Below, piece by piece: positions 1 to 7,675 of a stretch of 64,000 nucleotides of DNA. Made by a program: the position numbers and the translations under genes. Source of the DNA: a virus. Each line of letters begins with the position of its first letter. Position 1 is the first letter of the stretch. Under the pieces are notes generated by a model that had not been told where the DNA came from, ran no database searches, and saw nothing but the letters and a program-made list of their open reading frames with translations. The stretch is from positions 1-64,000 of the IMG/VR virus record IMGVR_UViG_3300032676_000934. One strand, 5' to 3'.

Positions 1-1084
1 GCGTGTAACCGTTCAGCGCGACATTGTAGATGTGGCTATTCTTGAGATCCGAGAAAATGTTGGCGTAGGAAAACCACGGGATGGCCGTGCCATCGACTAC
101 ATTCCCGATGTTGGTTTCCGTGATGTTGCCGATGACGGCGCCATCAATGACCTGAAAATTCGTGGCGGCGCTCGTGTCCAGCACCTTGACATTCGTCACA
201 CGCCCGCGTTGGCCTGCGGCGTAGGAGACGCCAAAGCTCATGCAGTTGCGGACTGTGATGCCCTCGATGCGCACATCGTCAACTGCCTCAGCAACGACGC
301 AGTCCCACTCGGACGACATCACATAGAGGCCGTTCGACTGCTGCGACTTCGGCAGGGCCAGATAGCTCGAGACGAGCGCCGCTCGGTTGCCGTCGATGGT
401 GCCTGATCCGGTCAGCGTCGAACCGGACGCCGGACCCTTGAAGTGGATGAGGCCCCGTATCTGAACGCCGGCTGCGAAGCCTGCGGTCTGAACGATCGTC
501 GCACCAGCATCGAGAACGATGTTGATCGGGCATGTCGAAGCGAGCAGTTCGCTCTTGATGCCGTATCGACCGGGCGGGAACTGGAAAGTTGGGACCGGCA
601 GTCCCGGCATGCAGGCATTGAACGCCGCGTTGAGCGTAGACGCGAGATCAAGCGTGGCGTTTCCAGACCGAACATCCGCAATCTGCGCCGCGGTCAGTCG
701 GGTCAGAACCGAGGTGATGACGCCGCTACTGAGTGCGGCCCCCCCGACGCTCATTCCATCCACAGCGCCAGTTGAGCCAAGCCCCTGAAGCTGGATCTTG
801 TACGGCTGAGAGGTGAACTGGCCGTTCTGAGGGTCTACCGTGCCGAGGGTGGGGCCGTTCGGAACGCGGATGCGCCCGTCGGGACCGAGCTGCGGCACGG
901 CACCATTCAGTGTGTTGAGCCGCCGATAGAGGTCGGTGTCGTTGTTATTCAGCTTGTTGAAGGCCGTGTAGGGGGTGTCCCCCTGACCAGAGTTCGGCGT
1001 ACCAGTGATGACCTTCTGCTGCTGGGCGAGCGCGGGCGTGACAAGGCACAGCGCCGCCAGCAGCGTGCGGAAGACGAGGTGCAT
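1..1084 (-). CDS. exported beta-helix tail-spike-like protein (3' end beyond window)
   Basis: An uninterrupted reading frame runs from an ATG at 1084 off the left edge (361 codons seen). It opens with a clear Sec signal peptide, MHLVFRTLLAALCLVTPALA, ending in an ALA cleavage motif followed by QQQK. Around residues 30-60 a linker typical of fibre N-termini follows (FNKLNNNDTDLYRRLNTLNG). From about residue 110 the pattern (FQFPPGRYGIKS, then repeated DAGATI, GSGTIDGNRA, VRIEGITVRNC) matches right-handed beta-helix or pectate-lyase-like folds. A signal peptide on a fibre-like protein is unusual, so it may be exported rather than assembled into the virion. It is the last gene seen in the leftward late operon. 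Confidence 0.8.
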   Translation of the reverse strand, partial: MHLVFRTLLAALCLVTPALAQQQKVITGTPNSGQGDTPYTAFNKLNNNDTDLYRRLNTLNGAVPQLGPDGRIRVPNGPTLGTVDPQNGQFTSQPYKIQLQGLGSTGAVDGMSVGGAALSSGVITSVLTRLTAAQIADVRSGNATLDLASTLNAAFNACMPGLPVPTFQFPPGRYGIKSELLASTCPINIVLDAGATIVQTAGFAAGVQIRGLIHFKGPASGSTLTGSGTIDGNRAALVSSYLALPKSQQSNGLYVMSSEWDCVVAEAVDDVRIEGITVRNCMSFGVSYAAGQRGRVTNVKVLDTSAATNFQVIDGAVIGNITETNIGNVVDGTAIPWFSYANIFSDLKNSHIYNVALNGYT

Positions 1085-1095
1085 CAGAACCGCTC

Positions 1096-1716
1096 TCAGT
1101 TGAAGGTCGGCCAGGAGATGGCGTCGCAAGCCGACTGCGCATCGGCCGCATTCCCTGCAGCCTGGATCGCGGCCTTGCCGCCGAGCCGGGCCCCGCGGAT
1201 GGCCGCCCCAGCCGTCAGAAACGCTTCGTAGGCGGCTTTGACCGAGCGGGCGACGCCCAGCACGTCCTTCGCGGCTTTGCCCGTCTGCGGGTCCGTGTCG
1301 ATGCCGACCGTAGCGGCCAGCATCGGGTAGTCGGTATCCTTGACCGTTCCGGTCGCGGCCAACGCTGCCTGAGCCTGCGCGTAGGCCTCTTGGTACTCCA
1401 TAGCCTGTCCTGACCCTGGGGTGATCAGCGTCAGGCGCACCTCTTCGGCCTTGGCATCAACGCGCGCCTTGAGCTGCGCCTTGAGGTCGTCCAGCGACAG
1501 CATCAGGCCGTAGGGAGCCAGCACCGCGCGCATCTCGGCGTCGCTGACCTTGCCGCTCGCATCGCGCGGCCATGCGGTCGGCTTAGTGCCGTCCGCGATA
1601 AAGGCCTTGTAGTCGGTGTCATCGGTCGAGACGATGGTCTGCCGCGCACTCGCGTAGACGCGCTTGCCGGCATCGTCGAGCCAGTACCAGTTGAGCGGAG
1701 TGTAATTCTTCATCAT
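1096..1716 (-). CDS. tail fibre accessory/assembly-like protein
   Basis: About 206 residues. The N-terminus (KNYTPLNWYWLDDAGKRVYASARQ) resembles fibre-assembly chaperones that carry the WYW..DD pattern. The middle (residues 100-135) is a charged helix, and the C-terminus is Ala-rich with AYAQAQAAL repeats. The ATG at 1716, or the next one at 1713, starts 7-10 bases after the upstream fibre gene ends. Location just downstream of a fibre gene supports a fibre-chaperone role, but the family is not certain. Confidence 0.7.
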   Translation of the reverse strand: MMKNYTPLNWYWLDDAGKRVYASARQTIVSTDDTDYKAFIADGTKPTAWPRDASGKVSDAEMRAVLAPYGLMLSLDDLKAQLKARVDAKAEEVRLTLITPGSGQAMEYQEAYAQAQAALAATGTVKDTDYPMLAATVGIDTDPQTGKAAKDVLGVARSVKAAYEAFLTAGAAIRGARLGGKAAIQAAGNAADAQSACDAISWPTFN

Positions 1717-1723
1717 ACGACGC

Positions 1724-2803
1724 TCACATGTAGAAGCCGGGGGCATTTACGATGCCGCCCAGTGACCCGGGGAAGAAGTTCGTTCCGGCGCCGTTGACGA
1801 TGATCGCGCCCGAGGAGGTCGAATACTTCGACCCAACGGCCGTGCCGGAATAGGCGGCGCCGCCCGCGTAGACGAGGCCGTAGAACGCGGAGACCGCGAA
1901 CGCGAGCGAGAACGTTGGGTTTCCGATGAGCGAAACCGAGGTGCTAGTCGTGACGATGCCGAGGTTTTGCGCGTCAAGGTGCGCCTGGGCTCCGCCGGAG
2001 ATGACGTAGGGCGAGCCATCGTTCGAGATCTGCCCGCCCTGGGCGAACAGATGAGCGACAGCGCAAGTCCCGAAATTTATGTCCGCGCCGAACACGAGGA
2101 TCCCGCCCGGCGTGGCGTAGAGCCCTGCGCCCTGGCCCGCGCCCACACCCGTCGCGTTCAGCGTGAAGCCCGAGACCGAGTAGATCGCTCCGCTCTGGGC
2201 GTTGAAGCACGAGGCGTTCGTCACGGAGATCGATGTCGTAGCCGAGCCGGCGCCCTTGAAGAGAACGCTGCTCGGGTTCTGCGAGCCCACGATAGGCCCC
2301 TGCGCGAGCACGCCGCTCATGTAGGCGCCGCCCGCGCAGTGGACCGTCACCTTGATGCCAGTGATGTCGTAGTTGCGCTGGATCGTATCCCAGGCCTTCT
2401 GCGGCGTCGCCCAAGCGGTCTGCGGCGTCAGCCCGTCGCCCGTGGAGTCGGAACCCGAGGGCGAGACATAGAGGTCCGTATTCGCGGTCGGCCGCTCGCG
2501 GATCGTGCCGGGCGGAGGGACCTGAGTGGCGATCTGCGCGTTCAGGGCCTTGATGAAGTTGGCTTCTAGCGTCGCGACGCTCTGGCTGTCGTTGGCATCG
2601 ACGTTCGCCAGATCCACGATGAACTGGCCGATGACGGCCGAGATGACCGACGACTGCTTCCAAGCCTTGTTGGCCTGAATGGATGGCACCTCGCCGCGCT
2701 GGAAGCCCTGAGGGAGGACATCAGCGGTTGACCATGCGGCATCGTTCAGCGTGTTGGCGCCGACGCCCGTTGCGAAGGGGAAGAAGCCGTTGGTGCCGCT
2801 CAT
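1724..2803 (-). CDS. tail fibre protein with beta-helix region
   Basis: 359 residues. Residues 1-95 look like a phage fibre attachment region (MSGTNGFFPFATGVGANTL, then QANKAWKQSSVISAVIGQFI). Residues 108-150 hold LYVSPSGSDSTGDGLTPQTAWATPQKAW, the start pattern of beta-helical surface proteins (a DUF1565-like motif). The rest is Gly/Ala/Ser-rich short repeats consistent with a right-handed helix. It follows the DUF2612-like baseplate gene, the normal place for a receptor-binding fibre. Confidence 0.8.
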   Translation of the reverse strand: MSGTNGFFPFATGVGANTLNDAAWSTADVLPQGFQRGEVPSIQANKAWKQSSVISAVIGQFIVDLANVDANDSQSVATLEANFIKALNAQIATQVPPPGTIRERPTANTDLYVSPSGSDSTGDGLTPQTAWATPQKAWDTIQRNYDITGIKVTVHCAGGAYMSGVLAQGPIVGSQNPSSVLFKGAGSATTSISVTNASCFNAQSGAIYSVSGFTLNATGVGAGQGAGLYATPGGILVFGADINFGTCAVAHLFAQGGQISNDGSPYVISGGAQAHLDAQNLGIVTTSTSVSLIGNPTFSLAFAVSAFYGLVYAGGAAYSGTAVGSKYSTSSGAIIVNGAGTNFFPGSLGGIVNAPGFYM

Positions 2804-2881
2804 GAGACGGTCCTTGTGGCGCAGGCGCGTGGCCGCAGCGCCGGGAGAGCGCCGCGTTCGCGATGCGGGATGGGTCGAGGG

Positions 2882-3793
2882 TTAGGAGGCGAGAGAAGCC
2901 GCGACCGTGGCGGGATCCGCGCCCCAAGCGCCGATGTCGAAGCCACCGATCTGATCGTTGTTCATGTCGAAGCCGAAGATCGGGGCCTGATCCACGGTGG
3001 CGACGGAGACGCGCACGTCGGCGCCCATTCCCTTCACGGGCAGGAGATCATTGGCGAGGATGTAGAGGTCCGTCCGGGTCGGGAGCTTGCCTGCGATACA
3101 GAGGCTGTAGGAGATGCCCATCCGCTTCGGTGTCGGCGGGTACTCGCCCGGCTCCAGCCACCTCCCCTCGTCGAAACCAGCGCCTGGAACGTCGAAGGAG
3201 AAGATCGCATCGCCTGGATATGGGATGACCGCCCGGGCATTGTCGTTGATGAACACCAGTGTGGCCGGGTCGAAAAGGTACGCGCGGACGATCTGCACCG
3301 CCATGGCGGCCGTGCCGTCCCAACGGTTTGCGAGGATCTTGGCGTACAGAAGCGGGCGGTAGAGGTTGTCCGGCAGGGAGGAGATGTCGTTGGCGGCATC
3401 GTAGTTCGTGCGCCAGTAGCCCTCGTCGAACCCACGGCCGGCGATATCGAAGGCAAACGTCGTGTCCGGGATCGGGATCGGGACGTAGCGGTCGCGACCG
3501 ATCCATTGCCCATCAATGTCAAGCTGCGCGCCGACCGCCTCATCGACATCGAAAGCCTGCGGTAGGCCGGCAACGAAGGCCTGCGCATCCGCGTATGGCT
3601 GCACGCCCACCCGCACGGTCGCCTGGAACCGCGCCTTCGCTGGGTTGGCTTGCCACGGCGTGATGAGCGCCATGTAGTCGTCAGCAGCCGGCGTGGCCTT
3701 CGCAACCAGCGCGAAGGGATCATAGTCCGCGGTGGGGTAGCCGCCGTCAATCGTGACGGTGGTTGAGTCCGCGCTGACGTTGTAGACGGCCAT
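2882..3793 (-). CDS. baseplate/tail protein, DUF2612-like
   Basis: 303 residues. The central part (about 60-150: ADAQAFVAGLPQAFDVDEAVGAQLDIDGQWIGRDR) and the WDGT, PATLVFINDNARAV and repeated GFDEG(R/Y)W segments resemble DUF2612 phage tail proteins, which sit beside the J-like gene in contractile tails. An FDIAGRGFDEG / FDVPGAGFDEG internal repeat is visible. It probably links baseplate to fibres. It starts 1 base after the J-like gene ends, so translation is coupled. Confidence 0.75.
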   Translation of the reverse strand: MAVYNVSADSTTVTIDGGYPTADYDPFALVAKATPAADDYMALITPWQANPAKARFQATVRVGVQPYADAQAFVAGLPQAFDVDEAVGAQLDIDGQWIGRDRYVPIPIPDTTFAFDIAGRGFDEGYWRTNYDAANDISSLPDNLYRPLLYAKILANRWDGTAAMAVQIVRAYLFDPATLVFINDNARAVIPYPGDAIFSFDVPGAGFDEGRWLEPGEYPPTPKRMGISYSLCIAGKLPTRTDLYILANDLLPVKGMGADVRVSVATVDQAPIFGFDMNNDQIGGFDIGAWGADPATVAASLAS

Positions 3794-3794
3794 G

Positions 3795-5006
3795 TCAGTT
3801 AGCCAGAGGGAGCACGGTCACGGCGATGCTGGCCGGCGAACACAGGGCGGCCTCATAGAAGCCGATCGGCACGTCAACGGCACTCGGCAGCGCGCCATCC
3901 CGAGCCTGCGCGAACGAGACGATCTTGAACGTCTTGGATCCCAGCCCGTCGTAGTTCTTGGCGGCGGCGAAGGCCTGATCCAGCTCGACATCTTCCCCGA
4001 TCGCCAGCCCGTTCACGAAATCGGCGAGCGCGGCCTTCCAGATGCCCTCAATTGAGGCCGTGTAGCCCCCGAGGTTGCGAACCGTGACCGCGTAGGTGAT
4101 CGGCACCTGCGTGAGATAGAAGAACGCCACGTCCTGCGGGATGGATGAGGCATCGATTGGCTGCACGGTCTGCACCGTCGTGCCGAAGGTCGAGACGCCC
4201 GGCCCTTTCTTCAATTCGATGATCTGGGCGATGGTGGCGGCATCACCCCCATCAACCACCACCGCGATGGTGTGCCCAGGGATGCCGTTCCGGTCCCGTG
4301 TGCTCAGGCCGTTGTCGTAGACCTGAAGCCGATTGACGTTGTCGATGGCAGCCAAGGCGCCCTTGAGACCATCGGTGAGCCGGAGCGACGGGAGAGCCGT
4401 CGACATCGCCTGCCTCTGACGCAGGGCGCTGTCGCTCTCCACTGGAGCGCCGACTGATGCGGCGGCGGTGTTGGTGACGGATTGCCATCCGCGCGTGATG
4501 GTGGCGATAGAGCCCTTGCCGTTGGCGGTGTCGATCGCGCCCGCGGAAAGCTGCACCGCTCCGATGGTCTGGCACGTCGCCGTGACGGTGACCTGCCCCA
4601 CATCAGGGATCAGAACCACAGGCGGCAACGCCCACTGGTTGCCGGCCGCGTCGGTGACGAACCCGCCATCGATCTCAATCCCGGCTTGGCCGACGATGAG
4701 AAACGGAGCCGTCGAGTAAGAGGCCCGCTTGCGCCGGATGCCGTTCAGCTTGACGTTGCGATCCAGCCCCGTGCCCTGCGCGGTTGAGGGCGAGAAGCTG
4801 TTGTAGGCTGCCAGGGTTTCGCCGTTCGCGTCGTGGATCGCGTTGGCGAGGAGGGCGAGGAACTGCCCATCCTGAGTAGCGGGCTCGATGTTGATGTCTT
4901 GGCCGTAGATCGCCCGATAGGAGGTCTGCACGTAGGCGAGGCAGTCCGCGAAGGTCGGGCGGATGCAGCCGGCAGCCGTGATCTGGCAGACAGGGGTAGC
5001 GCCCAT
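3795..5006 (-). CDS. baseplate J-like protein
   Basis: 403 residues, a normal length for the J-like baseplate wedge family (COG3299 type). Typical features in order are an N-terminal FADCLAYVQTSYRAIYGQDINIEPATQDGQFLALLANAIHD, the helix NSFSPSTAQGTGLDRNVKLNGI, and a C-terminal domain containing GPGVSTFGTT. It is flanked by the DUF2612-like and gp25-like genes, the expected wedge cluster. Confidence 0.88.
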   Translation of the reverse strand: MGATPVCQITAAGCIRPTFADCLAYVQTSYRAIYGQDINIEPATQDGQFLALLANAIHDANGETLAAYNSFSPSTAQGTGLDRNVKLNGIRRKRASYSTAPFLIVGQAGIEIDGGFVTDAAGNQWALPPVVLIPDVGQVTVTATCQTIGAVQLSAGAIDTANGKGSIATITRGWQSVTNTAAASVGAPVESDSALRQRQAMSTALPSLRLTDGLKGALAAIDNVNRLQVYDNGLSTRDRNGIPGHTIAVVVDGGDAATIAQIIELKKGPGVSTFGTTVQTVQPIDASSIPQDVAFFYLTQVPITYAVTVRNLGGYTASIEGIWKAALADFVNGLAIGEDVELDQAFAAAKNYDGLGSKTFKIVSFAQARDGALPSAVDVPIGFYEAALCSPASIAVTVLPLAN

Positions 5007-5008
5007 GC

Positions 5009-5407
5009 TCAGCGACCGTTCTCGACCTTGACGGTGATGTTGGCGGTGTTGGCGCCCTGCCCCGCGAGGTAGGCGCGGGAGTAGACCGTCTGGATCGTGG
5101 CCGAGACGGTGAAGGCGCGGGTTTGGCGGTCAAGGACGCTGCTGTAGGCCTCAATCTCAACTACACCTTGTGTGTCGAGGATGCGAGCCTGCAGCGCCGG
5201 ATCGCGCAGCCCTTCGGTCCGCTTGCCGAGCACCTGTTGCTCGTAGGGCGTGCCCTCGGTCCGGTCCAAGTACCACTGCTCCTGCCAGAGGTTCAGCCGC
5301 GCCTCAACGAGGATCCCGACCGCGTCCGGGGTATCACGTTCAATGGAGAGCTGATCGCCCCCGAAACACATATCGCCCGTTCCAGCCTCGACCTTGCGGA
5401 TCCGCAT
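5009..5407 (-). CDS. baseplate wedge protein, gp25-like position
   Basis: 132 residues from ATG at 5407: MRIRKVEAGTGDMCFGG, then AVGILVEARLNLWQEQWYLDRTEGTPYEQQVLG. The pattern of lengths and the place immediately before the J-like gene fit the small W/gp25-like wedge component. A longer upstream frame exists (to 5719) but it only shadows the preceding gene. The start overlaps the preceding gene by one base. Confidence 0.75.
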   Translation of the reverse strand: MRIRKVEAGTGDMCFGGDQLSIERDTPDAVGILVEARLNLWQEQWYLDRTEGTPYEQQVLGKRTEGLRDPALQARILDTQGVVEIEAYSSVLDRQTRAFTVSATIQTVYSRAYLAGQGANTANITVKVENGR

Positions 5408-6285
5408 CACTCGTCTCCGAGCGAGGTTATCGCAGCCACGTTCACAGGCGGGGGCACGATGTGGGCGATCTGGCCCGCCACAGAGGCTGCCATGGCCTCG
5501 GCAGCGTCCGGCTGGACGATGGACTGCAGGACGCCCTGGAAGCCGCTGGCGACCCCTTCCTGGCGATATCCGTGAGCATCGAAAGTCGGAGGCACAGCCA
5601 GCGCACCCGCAACGCTCGAAACCGTGGCGATCAGCGGGTGCATCTGCTCCCCGTAGGCCAGAGCGGCGGCCGAGCCGGAGATCACGCCCCCGATCGTCCC
5701 GATCTTGCTGAGCACCCATCCCGTCACGACGTCAGAACTCGTCGTGCCAGACACGACCTGAGACACGAGAACGGGCAGAGCCTGCCGAATGCCGGCGAGG
5801 AGGTTGATCTGCGTGAGCGGCGCCGTGACGGCGTCGATACCGGCATCGGCGGGAAGAGCCGGGCCCGCCATGTCCGCCGTGTTGGCGTGGCCGAGCATCG
5901 CGAAAAAGCCAGTCGCTCCGTTGGTCAGGCCGGCGAGGTTGTCGCCGGAAGCTTGCAACTGGCCGAGGGCATTGCTGAGCCCGGCCCCTCCGGTGAGCGC
6001 GGAGATCAGATCGGAGGGCCCACCACCCGACATGCTCTGAAGCTGCGAGACCTGCGCGTTGATCTGCCCTTGAAGGGCGGTCATCGGAGCCGCCATCGGG
6101 TTCTGCATGACCGACGACAGATTGCCGTCCTGCAGCACCTTCTGCATCATCCCTTGGAGACCGGGGCCACCGTCGAGCCGCTTGGTGATGCCGAGCTTTT
6201 CGACAAAGACCGTCACGGCCTTCATCAGCGGGGCGCCTCCCTGAAGCTGGAGGTTCTGCCCGAACGGAACGAAGCCGCCGGCCAT
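5407..6285 (-). CDS. baseplate-associated protein of unknown fold
   Basis: 292 residues, Ala/Gly-rich and weakly hydrophobic (MAGGFVPFGQNLQLQGGAPLMKAV). Residues 65-100 are Gln-rich helices (ALQGQINAQVSQLQSM), and there are hydrophobic stretches at about 195-230. No motif is recognised. It lies between the spike gene and the gp25-like gene, sharing TGATG with the former, so a spike-tip, chaperone or baseplate role is inferred from position only. Confidence 0.7.
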   Translation of the reverse strand: MAGGFVPFGQNLQLQGGAPLMKAVTVFVEKLGITKRLDGGPGLQGMMQKVLQDGNLSSVMQNPMAAPMTALQGQINAQVSQLQSMSGGGPSDLISALTGGAGLSNALGQLQASGDNLAGLTNGATGFFAMLGHANTADMAGPALPADAGIDAVTAPLTQINLLAGIRQALPVLVSQVVSGTTSSDVVTGWVLSKIGTIGGVISGSAAALAYGEQMHPLIATVSSVAGALAVPPTFDAHGYRQEGVASGFQGVLQSIVQPDAAEAMAASVAGQIAHIVPPPVNVAAITSLGDE

Positions 6286-6923
6286 CAGCAGTTGATCAAG
6301 ATCTTGGAGGCCACGTGCTGGATCGTCATGCCGTCGACCACGTGGCTAGATCCGCCTTTCTGGCTCTGCACGGCCATGCCGTTGACCTGATGGGCGCTCT
6401 GCTCGCGAACGGCGGTCACAGCCGTGTGGCTCACATCGTGGACCGTCTGCTTGTCGTCGGTGCGCGTCTGCGTTGAATTGGGGGAAACGCCCTTGAGCTT
6501 GTTCGGGTCGGAGCGGACGCCAGGGACGAAGACCGCGTCCCACATGGCATGCTGACGGGTATCGCCCGGCGATTGAACGCCGCCGTTCTGATGCCAGCCA
6601 TCTATGCCGAGGGCGGCCGGGACGCTGAAGCCCTCGTTGCCCTGCTTGAGGCCGTAGGTCGTCGTGATGCCGCCGCCGCCCATGAAGTGGACCGGCACGT
6701 CGGGAATGACCGGCAGCGTCACTTCGACCGTCGTGCCGTCCGGCTTCCGTTGGATGGCCTTGGTAGTTGGCTGCAGCTTCGCAGTGTGGCCGTCCTGGCT
6801 GTCCTCGGCCAGCATGACCGGGCCAGACTTGGGCAGGCGCGAGAATACGGCGTCAACAACGGTTTCCAGCAGCTCGGTCTGGTCCTCGAACCGCTCGCGG
6901 ATGTCGATTGCGCCGTTCGCCAT
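6285..6923 (-). CDS. baseplate spike protein, Gp138/gpV-like
   Basis: 212 residues. The N-terminal half (residues 30-130: LPKSGPVMLAEDSQDGHTAKLQPTTKA, then LPVIPDVPVHFMGGGGITTTYGLKQGNEGFSVPA) fits the OB-fold of membrane-puncturing spike proteins (Gp138 N-terminal family). The tail end has repetitive HDVSHTAVTAV / HVVDGMTIQHVAS strands like a beta-helical needle. ATG at 6923 is chosen over the frame start at 6944 because AAAGGGG lies 6 bases before it. Confidence 0.8.
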   Translation of the reverse strand: MANGAIDIRERFEDQTELLETVVDAVFSRLPKSGPVMLAEDSQDGHTAKLQPTTKAIQRKPDGTTVEVTLPVIPDVPVHFMGGGGITTTYGLKQGNEGFSVPAALGIDGWHQNGGVQSPGDTRQHAMWDAVFVPGVRSDPNKLKGVSPNSTQTRTDDKQTVHDVSHTAVTAVREQSAHQVNGMAVQSQKGGSSHVVDGMTIQHVASKILINC

Positions 6924-6967
6924 TTGATCCCCTTTGAAAGCCACCGGCTCGGGATTAGCTTTAAGCG

Positions 6968-7321
6968 ATGCGCTACGTCATAGCCGCCGTCGTGACGGCC
7001 TTCTTGTCCGTGTCTTCAATCGCCGCGGCTCAGGGGATGCCCGTGCCGCCGCACGATGTGGATCGCGCCTGCGCCAGCCTGAGGGACAAAGGGCTGATCG
7101 CCAGTTGCGTGCGCGATGAGCAGTTCAGCTACGACGTCGTGACTTCAATCTGGGAGCGGCTATCGCCAGAGCGGCAGCGTGAAAGTTACAAGTTCGCTAG
7201 CGAACAAGGACCGACCTACCACGCGTTCTACAAATCGCTTTCGCTTTTCGTGACCACCCAGGCCCAGATGCAGCAGCAGGACGATGACGTTGCCCGTCCG
7301 CTGCCCCGGTTCCAGAGGTAA
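6968..7321 (+). CDS. small exported protein (moron), unknown function
   Basis: 117 residues with an N-terminal signal peptide (MRYVIAAVVTAFLSVSSIAAAQG). The mature part begins MPVPPHDVDRACASLRDKGLIASCVRDEQFSYD and contains two Cys. It is on the opposite strand to the surrounding late genes, in the gap between spike and tape measure. There is no clear Shine-Dalgarno sequence. It is read against the late transcript, as morons expressed from a prophage are. Function unknown; an envelope role such as superinfection exclusion is inference. Confidence 0.7.
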   Translation: MRYVIAAVVTAFLSVSSIAAAQGMPVPPHDVDRACASLRDKGLIASCVRDEQFSYDVVTSIWERLSPERQRESYKFASEQGPTYHAFYKSLSLFVTTQAQMQQQDDDVARPLPRFQR

Positions 7322-7330
7322 CGAGACGCT

Positions 7331-7675
7331 ATGCGCTACGCCCTCGCCGCCGCTATTTTCTCACTATCTGTTTCGGCCGTCGCTGCGGGGCCCATGCCGC
7401 GGGTGCCAAAGGGCGCGTTCTACTACGAGGCCCGCAACAGTCTGACCGCGCTTGGCTGGCAGCCCGCACCGCTCCCCGCCGACAAGCGCGGTTGCAGTGA
7501 TGGTCGGGAAGATGTGTGCGATCGATATCCCGAAACCGCGGCTTGCTCTGGGACAGGGCTCGCGCTCTGCACCTTCTTATGGAAGCGAGGCGAAACCCTT
7601 GCCGAGGTGACAACCTACGGCGAGGAGGTCGACATGATCCGCGTCCGATCTGTGCAATGTCGGGCCGGTTGTTAG
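7331..7675 (+). CDS. small exported Cys-rich protein (moron)
   Basis: 114 residues. A signal peptide (MRYALAAAIFSLSVSAVAAG) shares its MRY-ALAA start with the previous gene. The mature part has six Cys (residues about 57-114), suggesting disulfides in the periplasm. It follows the previous gene by 9 bases, so the two form a small rightward operon, and its stop overlaps the end of the convergent tape-measure gene. Function unknown. Confidence 0.7.
   Translation: MRYALAAAIFSLSVSAVAAGPMPRVPKGAFYYEARNSLTALGWQPAPLPADKRGCSDGREDVCDRYPETAACSGTGLALCTFLWKRGETLAEVTTYGEEVDMIRVRSVQCRAGC

Noticed and set aside
5170-6390. 406-codon rightward open frame
   Set aside because: Antisense to three baseplate genes; composition is typical of GC-rich shadow frames.
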